NCBI GenBank assembly: GCA_044228285.1
Contig: JBGAVD010000009.1
Location: forward strand, 1-64,000
Source: JBBATK01 sp044228285
Lineage (GTDB): Bacteria > Bacteroidota > Ignavibacteria > Kapaibacteriales > NICIL-2
Reading direction: 5' to 3'
Length of the DNA: 64,000 nucleotides
In this document: piece by piece, positions 16,306-25,246 of the stretch
How positions within the stretch are numbered: the first letter of the stretch is position 1
How the letters are laid out: each line of letters begins with the position of its first letter
Notes under the pieces: model-generated
Seen by the model: only the letters and a program-made list of their open reading frames with translations
Told to the model about the DNA's origin: nothing
Database searches by the model: none
Made by a program: the position numbers and the translations under genes

Positions 16306-17583
16306 ATGACACCTGCAATTCTTGATGCACACGCACGACAAATTCTCGATTCACGTGGCAACCCAACCCTGGAAGTCGATGTATTATTAGAAGACGGCAC
16401 CACTGGTCGCGCCGCAGTTCCCTCGGGCGCTAGTACCGGAGAACACGAAGCGGTTGAGCTTCGCGATGGCGACAAATCTGTCTACCTCGGCAAGGGAGTA
16501 CTCAATGCTGTAAAGAATGTGAACGAAGTCATCAGCGAGCATCTTGTTGGTTTAGATGCGAGTGAACAGACGCAGATCGATCGTATCATGCTTATGCTTG
16601 ATGGGACCGACAACAAATCAAAGCTTGGAGCGAATGCCATCCTTGGTGTGTCGCTTGCCGTTGCAAAAGCTGCTGCAAACTTCTACGGAATGCCGCTCTA
16701 TCGCTACATCGGCGGAACAAATGCTAGAACCTTACCGGTTCCGATGATGAATATTTTGAATGGTGGACGTCATGCCGACAACAACGTCGACATTCAGGAG
16801 TTTATGGTCATGCCTTTGGGTGCCCCAAGTTTTAGCGAAGCTCTTCGTTGGGGAACCGAGATTTTTCACACGCTGAAGGGCGTGTTGAAGAGCAAAGGAC
16901 TGAATACCTCGGTAGGTGATGAAGGCGGCTTTGCTCCGTCTCTCGGCTCGAACGAGGAAGCTCTGGATGCAATCATGGAAGCAATCACGAAGGCTGGCTA
17001 CACACCTGGCGAGCAGATTGGATTGGCTATTGATGTTGCTGCCAGCGAGATGGTTGATAATGGTAAATACAAGTTCTACAAGTCATCACAAAAGTTGGTT
17101 GATGTAGAAGACATGGTTAAATGGTATGAAAAGCTCAGCTTGGATTACCCAATTGTCTCAATCGAAGACGGTTTAGGTGAGAACGACTGGACTGGTTGGA
17201 AGATGTTGACCGATGCAATTGGTAGTCGTGTTCAACTTGTTGGCGATGATCTGTTTGTAACCAATCCTGTCTTCCTCAACCGAGGAATCCAAGAAGGAAT
17301 TGCGAACTCCATCTTGATCAAAGTGAACCAGATTGGTACTCTCACCGAAACACTTGATGCCATTGCACTTGGTGGTCGCCACGGTTATCGTAGCGTGATC
17401 TCGCACCGTAGTGGTGAAACCGAAGACGCGACTATTGCGGATATAGCGGTGGCAACCAATGCTGGACAAATCAAGACAGGTGCTCCGTCTCGCACTGATC
17501 GCGTGGCGAAGTACAACCAGCTCTTGCGCATTGAAGAGGAACTGGGCGCTGATGCCTTGTTCTTAGGACACGCCGCTCTGTAG
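16306..17583 (+). CDS. eno: Enolase
   Basis: This is phosphopyruvate hydratase, which converts 2-phosphoglycerate to phosphoenolpyruvate in glycolysis. It is 425 residues long, as expected. The N-terminal domain starts AILDAHARQILDSRGNPTLE, with the substrate loop PSGASTGEHEA (39-49). The Mg ligand Asp243 lies in GLAIDVAASE, and the other two ligands are in SIEDGLGENDW and VGDDLFVTN. The catalytic Lys is in LIKVNQIGT, and the enolase signature SHRSGETED is near the C-terminus. I place the start at ATG 16306; the TTG at 16246 would add a tail not found in enolases. An intrinsic terminator follows directly. Confidence 0.98.
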   Translation: MTPAILDAHARQILDSRGNPTLEVDVLLEDGTTGRAAVPSGASTGEHEAVELRDGDKSVYLGKGVLNAVKNVNEVISEHLVGLDASEQTQIDRIMLMLDGTDNKSKLGANAILGVSLAVAKAAANFYGMPLYRYIGGTNARTLPVPMMNILNGGRHADNNVDIQEFMVMPLGAPSFSEALRWGTEIFHTLKGVLKSKGLNTSVGDEGGFAPSLGSNEEALDAIMEAITKAGYTPGEQIGLAIDVAASEMVDNGKYKFYKSSQKLVDVEDMVKWYEKLSLDYPIVSIEDGLGENDWTGWKMLTDAIGSRVQLVGDDLFVTNPVFLNRGIQEGIANSILIKVNQIGTLTETLDAIALGGRHGYRSVISHRSGETEDATIADIAVATNAGQIKTGAPSRTDRVAKYNQLLRIEEELGADALFLGHAAL

Positions 17584-17617
17584 TAGACCTTTGAGCATCA
17601 GTAGCTCAGGAAAACCC

Positions 17618-17650
17618 GAGGACGATTGTACACGAACAGTCGTCCTCTTT
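17618..17650 (+). terminator. Intrinsic terminator after eno
   Basis: GAGGACGA (17618-17625) pairs with TCGTCCTC (17640-17647), with additional inner TGT/ACA pairing, followed by TTTCT. Confidence 0.85.
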
Positions 17651-17977
17651 CTATATCCGTTAGCCTCACCGGCCACAACCAGATTGACAGAGGTCGAGCT
17701 ACTTCAGGATTTTTGCCATGCCTCGAACACTATGTCTGATAACGAACAGATTTGATGATTTCCGTCATAGTGAGAATGTGGGATGTTCTCGTATCTTCGC
17801 AGCAGAACGTCAGCTGAACGAGCTGAACACGTCCATAAGATGACGAACGCAGGCGCGAGTGGGGATTGAAGGTAGGTGGGGACTAATGTTTGCTTGCATT
17901 GGCAAACACATCAACCGATTGATAACACAGACTTAGGGATAGTATCTGTTCATTTTCACATTTTTAAGAGGATTGCT

Positions 17978-18469
17978 ATGAAGCGCATTATTGGTCTTGC
18001 GGTTTTTGTGGTATTGGTTTGCAGCACTCTGCAACTACGTGCAGCTGCTCCAACAGAACAAGGTTCTTGGATGATTGATGGTGATGTTGGCTTGAATGCA
18101 TACCTATCAGGTGGTTCAACCTATCTCTACATTCAGCCATCAGCTATGTACTTCATTCAAGATCGATTAGCGGTGGGTGGTCAGTTCATACTCAATTCTG
18201 GAGGTGGCAGTACTACCTTTGGATTGATTCCATCCGCTGTCTATACCTTTGGTGATCGTGGTGCCAAGGGCATACCATACGTTGTAGGCGGTTTGGGAAT
18301 CATGACTGGCAGTGGCTACTCAAATTTCCTCATCAATCTCGGTGGCGGGTATATGTCCATGTTAACGCGAGATGTTTTCCTGAATTTCTCAGGCACATTC
18401 AACATTACAACCGGCGATGCTAGCAGCACCTTGTTCAACCTCAATGGCGGTGTTGGAGTGTTTCTCTAA
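17978..18469 (+). CDS. Small predicted outer-membrane beta-barrel protein
   Basis: This 163-residue protein has a signal peptide (MKRIIGLAVFVVLVCSTLQL, probably cleaved after RAA or AAA). About eight short amphipathic beta-strands rich in Gly, Ser and aromatic residues follow, such as IQPSAMYFIQDRLAVGGQFI, YVVGGLGIMTGSGYSNFL and FLNFSGTFNITTG. It ends in GGVGVFL with a terminal aromatic-aliphatic pair. This looks like an eight-strand OmpW/OmpX-like barrel, but I cannot name the family. The ATG at 17978 has an AGAGG site 8 bases upstream and opens the signal peptide. It stands alone between the eno terminator and the convergent prsW gene. Confidence 0.75.
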   Translation: MKRIIGLAVFVVLVCSTLQLRAAAPTEQGSWMIDGDVGLNAYLSGGSTYLYIQPSAMYFIQDRLAVGGQFILNSGGGSTTFGLIPSAVYTFGDRGAKGIPYVVGGLGIMTGSGYSNFLINLGGGYMSMLTRDVFLNFSGTFNITTGDASSTLFNLNGGVGVFL

Positions 18470-18558
18470 GAGATGCGCTTAAAGCAGACAACTCTGACAA
18501 CAGGGTTCAAACTTTGAAAGAGTAGAGACGCTAGAGTGGTATGTATGCGCAGGCGGCG

Positions 18559-19320
18559 CTACAAGGAGTTGGACGATGATTCGGAAGAGTCAGATGTTCC
18601 TGGCTCGGGTCGTGGTCGAAAAGGCGAATTGAGTTGATGGATTTTGATTGCCTTGAGTGAGAGAAAGACGACGACTGAGAGCACAGCAAGCGCACCGACT
18701 GCTGTTAAAACAGGGCGGTCCATGAAGATAAAGAAGTCATAAAATCCATGTGCGACGACGGCCGTCATGAGTGCTGTGAACATCAGCGCATGACGGTCTC
18801 TCGCAAATTTTGCCAGCCCCATAAAGTATCCCATCAGAACCGCGTTTGCAGCGTGTGCGGGCACCGCAGTGAACATCCTTCCGAGAGCAACGTTGAGTGG
18901 GTAGTCATGATGTGTATAGAAAACGTAGATCACATTCTCCAATGTGGCAAAACCCATTGCTATCATCACAGAGTATGTAATGCCATCGAAGGGTTCGTTG
19001 AAGTCGCGCTTTGGCAATGCTACAAATCGCAGCACCGCATACTTCGCCAGCTCTTCCGTTAGAGCTACAACGAAAAAGGCGTGGATGAAGACGTTGAAGA
19101 TGGTGGAGGTTTTATCAACTCCAAGTCGATCGAACGCGAGTTCGATAGCAACTGCAGGTACAATGCTCAGCATTCCATAAAGGAAGAAGAGGGCAAGAAG
19201 TGGGTGAGGCTCGCGTTCATAGCGATCTCGTCGGTACACGAAGTACGCGATCAATACTCCAGGACCAATGGCCAGCACGGCTTGCAAGAGGGTTTCCCAG
19301 CTTACGTCTGTCCAAGTCAT
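18559..19320 (-). CDS. prsW: PrsW-family intramembrane protease
   Basis: This polytopic inner-membrane glutamic-type protease of the PrsW/CPBP-related group has 253 residues and about seven helices. The conserved motifs are intact: RDRYEREPHPLL, EELAK (89-93), FDGITYSVMIAMGFATLEN (about 111-129), PAHAAN with His156, and HGFYD with His191. In Bacillus PrsW cleaves an anti-sigma factor; the target here is unknown. The Ser-rich hydrophilic tail (SDSSESSSNSL) is cytoplasmic and dispensable-looking. It begins 16 bases after the desaturase gene on the same strand, so the two are probably one operon. This might link membrane lipid fluidity and membrane stress signalling, but that is inference. Confidence 0.9.
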   Translation of the reverse strand: MTWTDVSWETLLQAVLAIGPGVLIAYFVYRRDRYEREPHPLLALFFLYGMLSIVPAVAIELAFDRLGVDKTSTIFNVFIHAFFVVALTEELAKYAVLRFVALPKRDFNEPFDGITYSVMIAMGFATLENVIYVFYTHHDYPLNVALGRMFTAVPAHAANAVLMGYFMGLAKFARDRHALMFTALMTAVVAHGFYDFFIFMDRPVLTAVGALAVLSVVVFLSLKAIKIHQLNSPFRPRPEPGTSDSSESSSNSL

Positions 19321-19336
19321 GGTTGTACAACCAGAG

Positions 19337-20452
19337 CTACGCTCTGGCTATGTTATCGGTGGAACGAATTGCCTGTTCTACATCGTGGACGATGCCATCG
19401 GCGGTTGTTCGAGCTGATTCTTTGAGTGCCTCGGCGTGATGGACAATAGCCTCGCGCGATTCGTCGAGTTTATGCATAGCGTTATGAGCTACTTCTTCGG
19501 CAGTGTGCATAGCAGCGCTTGCAAGTTCTGAGGCGCTATGGGCAACTTCATGCACGGTGTCTTGAACTGATTTACCGACTGCTGTGACAGCTTGCATACT
19601 TTCCGCAAAACGTTGGTGCATCTTTTCTCTTGGGATGCGCACGACATTCGATGCAAGGTTGAGCTTCTCAAGAATGCGAATGACATAGGCACTGACGTCC
19701 ACCTGCCACCATTTCAGTCCGTGGAAGGCACTAGTAGGGAATGCATGATGATTGTTGTGCCAGCCTTCTCCCATGGCAAGAATGCCAATAATCATAGAGT
19801 TGCGACTTTGGTCTTTGGTGGCAAACATGCGTCCGCCAAACACATGACACCAGGAATTCACACACCAGGTTACATGAGAGGTAAGGAAAACGCGCACAAG
19901 ACCTCCCCAGAGCAAACCTTCCCAGCCACCCGCTGCAAAGGGAATCAGCAGCGAGATCAGAGTCCACAGGTGATAGGTCTTATCAAAAAACATTGCCATT
20001 CCGTCTTGCTCAAAGCGTTTACCAAAACGTGAGCGTATCGCATTGACATCATCGAAACTCATGTCCATCATCCACTCAAAGTGAGCGTGAAGAAAGCCGA
20101 GCACCGTTGGACTATGCGGATCACCGTCTTCGTCTGAATATGCATGGTGTTTAATGTGCACGGAAGCCCAGGAAATAGCAGGTCCCTGCATAGCCATAGA
20201 AGCTCCCGCTAGAAACAGTGCACGAATTGCAGGATGCGGCACAAAACTGCGGTGCACGAGCATGCGATGATAGCCAATGGTGACGCAGAGTTGGATGAGA
20301 GCGCCGTACACAAGACAAAAAATCACATTGAAGTTGGAGGCACGTCCGTTCACTAGCTCCCAGACTGCATACGCGGTAGCTAATGCTGGTGCGATGACCA
20401 ACAGTCCAACATAGAGATAGCTCAAGAGCGGTTTTTGGCGCGGTGAACTCAT
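19337..20452 (-). CDS. Acyl-CoA/acyl-lipid delta-9-type desaturase with LEA-like C-terminal tail
   Basis: This membrane di-iron fatty acid desaturase introduces a double bond into acyl chains. All three histidine boxes are present: H62xxxxH67 (GYHRMLVHRS), H99xxHH103 (VHIKHHAYSD) and H232xxHH236 (GWHNNHHAFP). Hydrophobic segments lie around 12-32, 42-60, 75-95 and 155-185. The catalytic part ends near residue 272. An added tail of about 100 residues (272-371) is Ala-, His- and Glu-rich, with repeats such as SVQDTVHEVAHSASELASAA and AEEVAHNAMHKLDESREAI. This forms a strongly amphipathic helix of the LEA/YtxH type, which I would not expect in a standard desaturase. ATG 20452 is preferred over the more upstream 20500 start. 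It is divergent from polX (109 bp) and upstream of prsW. Confidence 0.92.
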   Translation of the reverse strand: MSSPRQKPLLSYLYVGLLVIAPALATAYAVWELVNGRASNFNVIFCLVYGALIQLCVTIGYHRMLVHRSFVPHPAIRALFLAGASMAMQGPAISWASVHIKHHAYSDEDGDPHSPTVLGFLHAHFEWMMDMSFDDVNAIRSRFGKRFEQDGMAMFFDKTYHLWTLISLLIPFAAGGWEGLLWGGLVRVFLTSHVTWCVNSWCHVFGGRMFATKDQSRNSMIIGILAMGEGWHNNHHAFPTSAFHGLKWWQVDVSAYVIRILEKLNLASNVVRIPREKMHQRFAESMQAVTAVGKSVQDTVHEVAHSASELASAAMHTAEEVAHNAMHKLDESREAIVHHAEALKESARTTADGIVHDVEQAIRSTDNIARA

Positions 20453-20561
20453 TCGGTGTATTTTGAAGATATTGGTGGATACAAGGGATAGAGAACACAA
20501 AGATACACAAAAGGCTATGCTAGTACGGGAGAGAAGCCGCTGCTAGTGTTAAAGGACTCAC

Positions 20562-22220
20562 ATGACAAAAAAACAAGAACTCGTCGAAATTCTCGAAGAA
20601 ATGGCCGTTCTCATGGAACTTGCCGATTTGAACGCCTTTAAAACGAAGGCTTTGCAGAACGGCGCACGCATTCTCGATAAATCAGCCATCTCTGTAGAAG
20701 ATGCTGTGGCCGATCCGCTGCGAGCTACGCAGGCAGGATTTGGTAAGGGCATTCAGGAAATCATGCGGGAGTTTATGGAGAGTGGTGAGGTAGCTGAACA
20801 CCAGCGACTCAAAACTCTGGTTCCCGAGGGTGTTCTTTCTCTCACAAAACTCCGCGGCGTAGGAGCCAAGAAAGCGAAGGCTCTGCACGAGCACCTTGGT
20901 ATAGCCAGTATTGGTGAACTCGAATATGCGTGCCGAGAAAACCGCTTGATAGAACTCAAAGGTTTTGGAGTGAAAACGCAAGCGGCAATTTTAACATCGA
21001 TAGAAACATGGAATGCTGCTCAAGGTCGTTTGCTCCAACACCGTGCGCGTGCTATGGCTCAACACATTCAGCAAGAAGTGCTGGACCTAGGGGCAGAACG
21101 TTGCGAGATAACGGGTCCGCTACTACGCAACTGCGAAATCATCGACGAGATCAGCCTGCTCTGTGTATGCACAGACGCTGCTGCGCTCCAAGAGCACTTT
21201 GCTTCTGAAATTCTGAACAATGAACTGTGCACTCATCGCGATGGTGTAGCACTCCGCATTGTTTTATGTTCGGCAGAGCACTTTGAAAGCGCTTTGTTCC
21301 GTAGCTCCTGTCGTCCAGATTTTTTGGACGCGTTTCAATCTCAATACACACTTTCCGACAGCGCAACGCAAGAGCAGATATTTCAGGCAAACAAGTTGGC
21401 GTATATCGATGTGGAACTGCGAGAGGACCCCGCAATTCTCAGCATGGCTGCCGAGTCAAAGCTCCCAACACTCATTCGCAATGAGCAAATGCGTGGTATG
21501 CTTCATATTCACACACATTGGAGCGACGGTGTACATAGTCTTCGTGAGATGGCCGTTGAAGCTGCCCGTCTTGGTTTTGAATACATAGCAGTGTGTGATC
21601 ACTCAAAGACGGCATTCTATGCCAACGGGTTGAGTGTAGATCGCGTACTCATGCAGCACGAAGAGATCGACAAGCTCAACGAAGAGAAGCTTGGTATTCG
21701 CATTCTCAAGGGAATTGAAAGCGACATCCTCAGCGATGGAGCTTTGGACTATGAGTCCGATATCTTAGAACGCTTTGACATGGTTGTCGCATCTGTGCAT
21801 TCTGTATTTACTCTCAGCAAAGAAGCGCAAACGCAGCGCATTGTGAATGCGTTGAGAAGTCCCTATACAACCATCCTCGGACACCCTACTGGACGTCTTT
21901 TGCTCTCACGCAAAGGCTATGAACTTGACATCGATACCATTCTCGAAGTGGCAGCCGAAACAGGAACCGTGATTGAACTCAATGCGAACCCACATCGCTT
22001 TGATTTGGATTGGCGCTATTTGCAGAAGGCTGTGTCGATGGGTGTGAAGATTGCCATCAACCCAGACTCTCACCAAAGCGCAGCCCTCAGTGAAGTCTTC
22101 TTGGGTGTTGGCATCGCCCGCAAAGGAATGCTCCGAGCGGAGGATGTATTGAATACGTTGTCACTTGCAGACTTTCAAAGCTTCTGCGCGGATCTACGTC
22201 GACGAAAAAGCTTAAACTGA
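20562..22220 (+). CDS. polX: PolX-type protein: degenerate polymerase domain, intact PHP exonuclease domain
   Basis: Family X DNA polymerases of bacteria combine a Pol-beta-like core with a C-terminal PHP 3'-5' exonuclease and act in base excision repair. This 552-residue protein keeps the helical 8-kDa region with helix-hairpin-helix motifs (LTKLRGVGAKKAKALHEHLG about 93-112, IELKGFGVKTQAAI about 130-143). The PHP domain has HIHTHWSDG (335-343), VCDHSK, GIESDIL, SVHS, LGHPTGR and NPDSH, so its metal ligands appear intact. The polymerase centre is not. Where the family has a GSxRRxxE...DIDI motif, this protein reads GPLLRNCEIIDEISLL (185-200), with Glu196 and Ser198 in the places of the catalytic Asp pair. 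The third Asp (VDLR in active enzymes) is Ala230 in GVALRIV. The nucleotide-binding GSKxHN motif is also missing. It is therefore predicted to be an exonuclease or structural protein, not a polymerase. ATG 20562 follows an AAAGGA site. Confidence 0.9.
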   Translation: MTKKQELVEILEEMAVLMELADLNAFKTKALQNGARILDKSAISVEDAVADPLRATQAGFGKGIQEIMREFMESGEVAEHQRLKTLVPEGVLSLTKLRGVGAKKAKALHEHLGIASIGELEYACRENRLIELKGFGVKTQAAILTSIETWNAAQGRLLQHRARAMAQHIQQEVLDLGAERCEITGPLLRNCEIIDEISLLCVCTDAAALQEHFASEILNNELCTHRDGVALRIVLCSAEHFESALFRSSCRPDFLDAFQSQYTLSDSATQEQIFQANKLAYIDVELREDPAILSMAAESKLPTLIRNEQMRGMLHIHTHWSDGVHSLREMAVEAARLGFEYIAVCDHSKTAFYANGLSVDRVLMQHEEIDKLNEEKLGIRILKGIESDILSDGALDYESDILERFDMVVASVHSVFTLSKEAQTQRIVNALRSPYTTILGHPTGRLLLSRKGYELDIDTILEVAAETGTVIELNANPHRFDLDWRYLQKAVSMGVKIAINPDSHQSAALSEVFLGVGIARKGMLRAEDVLNTLSLADFQSFCADLRRRKSLN

Positions 22221-22509
22221 TCATCCTAAACAGTGGATTGTTGTAGCGATTCCTGCTTGCGAAGCACTGGGATATGATCTACGAGCGTGACAACGCTTAA
22301 GGGCTTGTAGGGAGAATTCGCCGCAAGAGCAGGTTTCGAAGAGTGCCTTCCAAGACCGAAGATTTCCGCATGTACGCTTCGTTGAAAGCTCGTAGGCCTT
22401 CGTATTTTTGTGATTCTGAGACCTAAGATTCAGCGTATTCCTGATGTCTCAGCTGCAACCACTGTCAACCGTGTGCTGTCAACACAGCATCCTTCATTCG
22501 CCCAAACAC

Positions 22510-23679
22510 ATGCTTAAACAAGTAAGAGAGCAAAAACTCTTTGTCGTTGCTCTGCTCCTCATTCTTAGCGATCAGCTCACGAAAATCTGGATTAAGGGAT
22601 TTCAGTTGTTTGGTTTCGTGCATGAAGGAATGACTTTAGAGTCCAGTAGGAATGTTTTGGGCGATTTTCTGCGCTTCTCTTATGTAGAGAATCCGGGAAT
22701 GGCATTCGGAGTGACCTTTGGTGACGGTAAGATTTTCCTGAGTCTCTTTTCGATATTGGCAGCCGGGGCATTGGCTTGGTATCTGCACAAGTTGCGACAC
22801 TCTAATGTTTGGGTACAGCTTGGTGTGATGTTGTTGATGTCGGGCGCCATCGGAAACCTGATCGATCGAGTCTTCTACGGCGTAATCTACTCCGAATCAC
22901 CCTTGTTCTACGGTAAAGTGGTGGATTTTATAGATGTGGATTGTCCGGACTTCAACCTCTTCGGACGTGAAATCACGCGCTGGTGGGTCTTCAACATCGC
23001 CGATGCCTGTGTCAGCTGTGGCATCACTTTGCTCATGCTCGTAAATGCCAAGATCCCAACGTTGAAGAGTCTGAATAGTCGTCAGTACGATCTCGATGCT
23101 CAGGTACAGATCAGCGACTACTCACCTCAATGGGCAAGTGAATTCACCGAACTCCAATCGGTATTGCAACAATCCCTGGGATCGAAAGCTATCAGTATTG
23201 AGCATGTGGGTAGCACCTCGGTACCTGAGCTCAGTGCAAAGCCAATCCTTGATGTGGACGTGGTCATTGCCAGCATGGATGAGTTCGCGGCCGTTCGTAC
23301 GAGCTTGGAAGCTCTGGGCTACGTGTATGAGGGCGATAAGGGCATACCACAGCGTGAAGCATTCCGCCAAGCCGATGATATGGTTCCTCACGGTAGCGGT
23401 CACCGCTGGCTTCCACAGCACCTGTATGTATGTCCGGAAAACTCTGCCGCTCTGGCAGATCACCGCAATTTCCGCGATGCCCTTTTGAACAGCTCCGAAC
23501 TTCGGGACTCCTACGCAATTCTCAAGCGCGACCTAGCTCAGCGTTTTGCCAACGACCGAGAAGGCTATACGAACGCCAAAGCAGACTTCATCCAAGCGGC
23601 TTTGGAAGCTAGAAATCGTTCAGAAAGCAGTGAAGACAGCTCTTCAACAGAGACATCTGACCAGAGCTCATCTATATAG
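22510..23679 (+). CDS. lspA: Signal peptidase II fused to a GrpB domain
   Basis: The N-terminal half is a prolipoprotein signal peptidase: four transmembrane helices, SDQLTK, VENPGMAFGV, and the catalytic Asp pair in GNLIDRV and FNIADACVSCG. It cleaves the signal peptide of lipid-modified prolipoproteins in the inner membrane. After the fourth helix and a linker near NSRQYDLDAQ comes a complete GrpB domain of about 165 residues (PF04229 type). It shows ISIEHVGSTSVPELSAKPIL, DVDVVI, HRWLPQHLYVC and RDALLNSSELRDSYAILKRD. GrpB-like proteins belong to the nucleotidyltransferase fold; their role is mostly unknown. The frame is uninterrupted, so this is a genuine fusion in the sequence. A Ser/Glu-rich tail closes the protein. 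I prefer ATG 22510 (MLKQVREQKL) to 22444. It matters here because lipoproteins are numerous in the window. Confidence 0.92.
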   Translation: MLKQVREQKLFVVALLLILSDQLTKIWIKGFQLFGFVHEGMTLESSRNVLGDFLRFSYVENPGMAFGVTFGDGKIFLSLFSILAAGALAWYLHKLRHSNVWVQLGVMLLMSGAIGNLIDRVFYGVIYSESPLFYGKVVDFIDVDCPDFNLFGREITRWWVFNIADACVSCGITLLMLVNAKIPTLKSLNSRQYDLDAQVQISDYSPQWASEFTELQSVLQQSLGSKAISIEHVGSTSVPELSAKPILDVDVVIASMDEFAAVRTSLEALGYVYEGDKGIPQREAFRQADDMVPHGSGHRWLPQHLYVCPENSAALADHRNFRDALLNSSELRDSYAILKRDLAQRFANDREGYTNAKADFIQAALEARNRSESSEDSSSTETSDQSSSI

Positions 23680-24361
23680 GTGTAAACACTCTGAAATAGA
23701 CTTTGTCCCATAGAGAAATTTATTTTTTTCCACCGCGAAAAAAAAGTTTGTGTAGAAGCGAAGTCCTTTTAATTTCGCGTCGAGGCCGTTCACGTAACGC
23801 CTCCTTTCGTTGTGGTGGTGAAAGGTGAGAAGGGGAGTGCCCCTTGACGAGTGGTGACGTCAAGGGGTATCTCATTTCTGGTAGAACCGAAGCTTCACAA
23901 CATCCCCTCCTTCGCTTTCTTTTCAAATTCGCATTCCCTACTGTCAGATTTTCTACGCTGTGCAAAAGACTTGACAGCCGCATCAGCGCTTGCGTTGAGG
24001 CAAAAGCGTCTTTTTCAAATGTGAAAAATTTGTGAAAGTACCGTGTCAACGTCAGCAAACAGCGAAGCTGTTTGGTTAACAAAAAGACTCTTCTTAGACC
24101 CTCTTTGATTCGTGCTGGCAGCCCTTCGGGCTCCTGCGCACTGCCACTTTTTCCACATCTGCGACTACTCAGTTGAGAGTTTTCGACATCCTGTTGAGCT
24201 GAAAACCGGAGTTTGGTGGAGCTGAGAAGCAAAATTTTTTGAGGGGGTTGTCGGCATCAAGGCTAGCCGTGGCGAGTCAATGTGAATTGGCTAAAGTTAA
24301 GAGGCGAGCAGAGAGTGCTGCGAATACCTAACGAACAAAGAAGCCGCCTAGAGATGCGCTG
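23680..24361. other. 680-bp intergenic region with a perfect palindrome
   Basis: I support no gene here. A minus-strand frame of 170 codons is open but has no domain, signal peptide or plausible composition. A perfect 10-bp inverted repeat, CCCCTTGACG (23840-23849) and CGTCAAGGGG (23858-23867), has an 8-base loop and no T-tract. A/T runs near 23717-23750 and 24234-24240 lie close to the ends of the converging flanking genes. Confidence 0.55.
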
Positions 24362-25129
24362 CTAACCATTGACAATCGTCCAAAGAAAGTAACTCGCAAA
24401 GCAGAGCATGAAGAGTCCGTAGATACGTTCCAGCAGCTGATTGCGGAGTTTCAGAGCCAGTCGAGCGCCGAGGAAGGAGAAGGGTATGGAGCTTAGGGCG
24501 AGGACGAGGGCCACATTCCAGTCAACGTGACCCAGGCTTGAGTGAACGAGGGTTCCTGGCAGAGCCAGACCAGCAACGCAGAAGAGCGAGGTAGCCAAAG
24601 CGGTTTTGAGGGGCATACGAACGATTCGAACAAAGGCAGGGACCATAACGATGCCGCCGCCAACGGCGAGAAGACCTGAGAAGATACCTGTAATAATACC
24701 AACAACAACAAGTGGTAGAACAGAGAGACGTAGCGACTGCTCGGCTTGTTCTTTAAGTAGCCATGCGCGTACAACGAAGGTGATGGCGACGTACATCATG
24801 ACAGCGGCGGTAGCGATCATGAGCAGATCTGATTGTACATAATGAGAAGCGTAACTACCGATTAGATTTAGGGGAATTGCGCTCGCCAGTACGATACCTA
24901 CGACCCGGAAATTGATGAGAGACTTTTTGTAGTATGCCCATGAACCACTGAGGGCAGAGGGTATAGAAGCTGGCAATGGCGAAGCCAGAGCGAGCAGAGC
25001 GCTGAGTCCACCGAAGAGTTTCAGTAAGGGAGTTGCCACCAGAGCGCCACCTATACCGAAGAGACCAGAGGAGAGTCCGATACTGATCCCAATCAATACA
25101 TGTACAACAAGTGTAGGCAGACTTAGCAT
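24362..25129 (-). CDS. TSUP-family transporter (TauE/SafE type)
   Basis: This inner-membrane permease of the sulfite exporter TauE/SafE family has 255 residues and about eight helices in two related halves. The conserved motif GLFGIGGALVATPLL (about 23-37) has its internal repeat GLLAVGGGIVMVPAF in the second half. Members move sulfite, sulfonates or related organic anions, usually by proton coupling. The gene is divergent from the PorE-like lipoprotein gene, with 117 bp between the starts, and is alone on its strand. No sulfur metabolism genes are adjacent, so the substrate cannot be assigned. Confidence 0.93.
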   Translation of the reverse strand: MLSLPTLVVHVLIGISIGLSSGLFGIGGALVATPLLKLFGGLSALLALASPLPASIPSALSGSWAYYKKSLINFRVVGIVLASAIPLNLIGSYASHYVQSDLLMIATAAVMMYVAITFVVRAWLLKEQAEQSLRLSVLPLVVVGIITGIFSGLLAVGGGIVMVPAFVRIVRMPLKTALATSLFCVAGLALPGTLVHSSLGHVDWNVALVLALSSIPFSFLGARLALKLRNQLLERIYGLFMLCFASYFLWTIVNG

Positions 25130-25246
25130 AGGTCGGAGTTCATGAGTATTCGAAGATACGGCTTGTATGCGAGCGAATGTTGAGGTTGATGTGAACCGTA
25201 TATTGCAGCTGGAACTTCGATCATTATTAGGAGTGGCGCTTCAGGG

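Noticed and set aside
20562..22220. Treating polX as a pseudogene
   Set aside because: The frame is full length, the PHP and HhH motifs are intact, and only the polymerase site residues are changed; this fits functional specialisation better than decay.
23720..24232. Minus-strand frame of 170 codons between lspA-grpB and the TSUP gene
   Set aside because: Its composition is Arg/Ser/Leu/Lys-rich without a domain, and it spans a palindrome and A/T runs. I regard it as intergenic.
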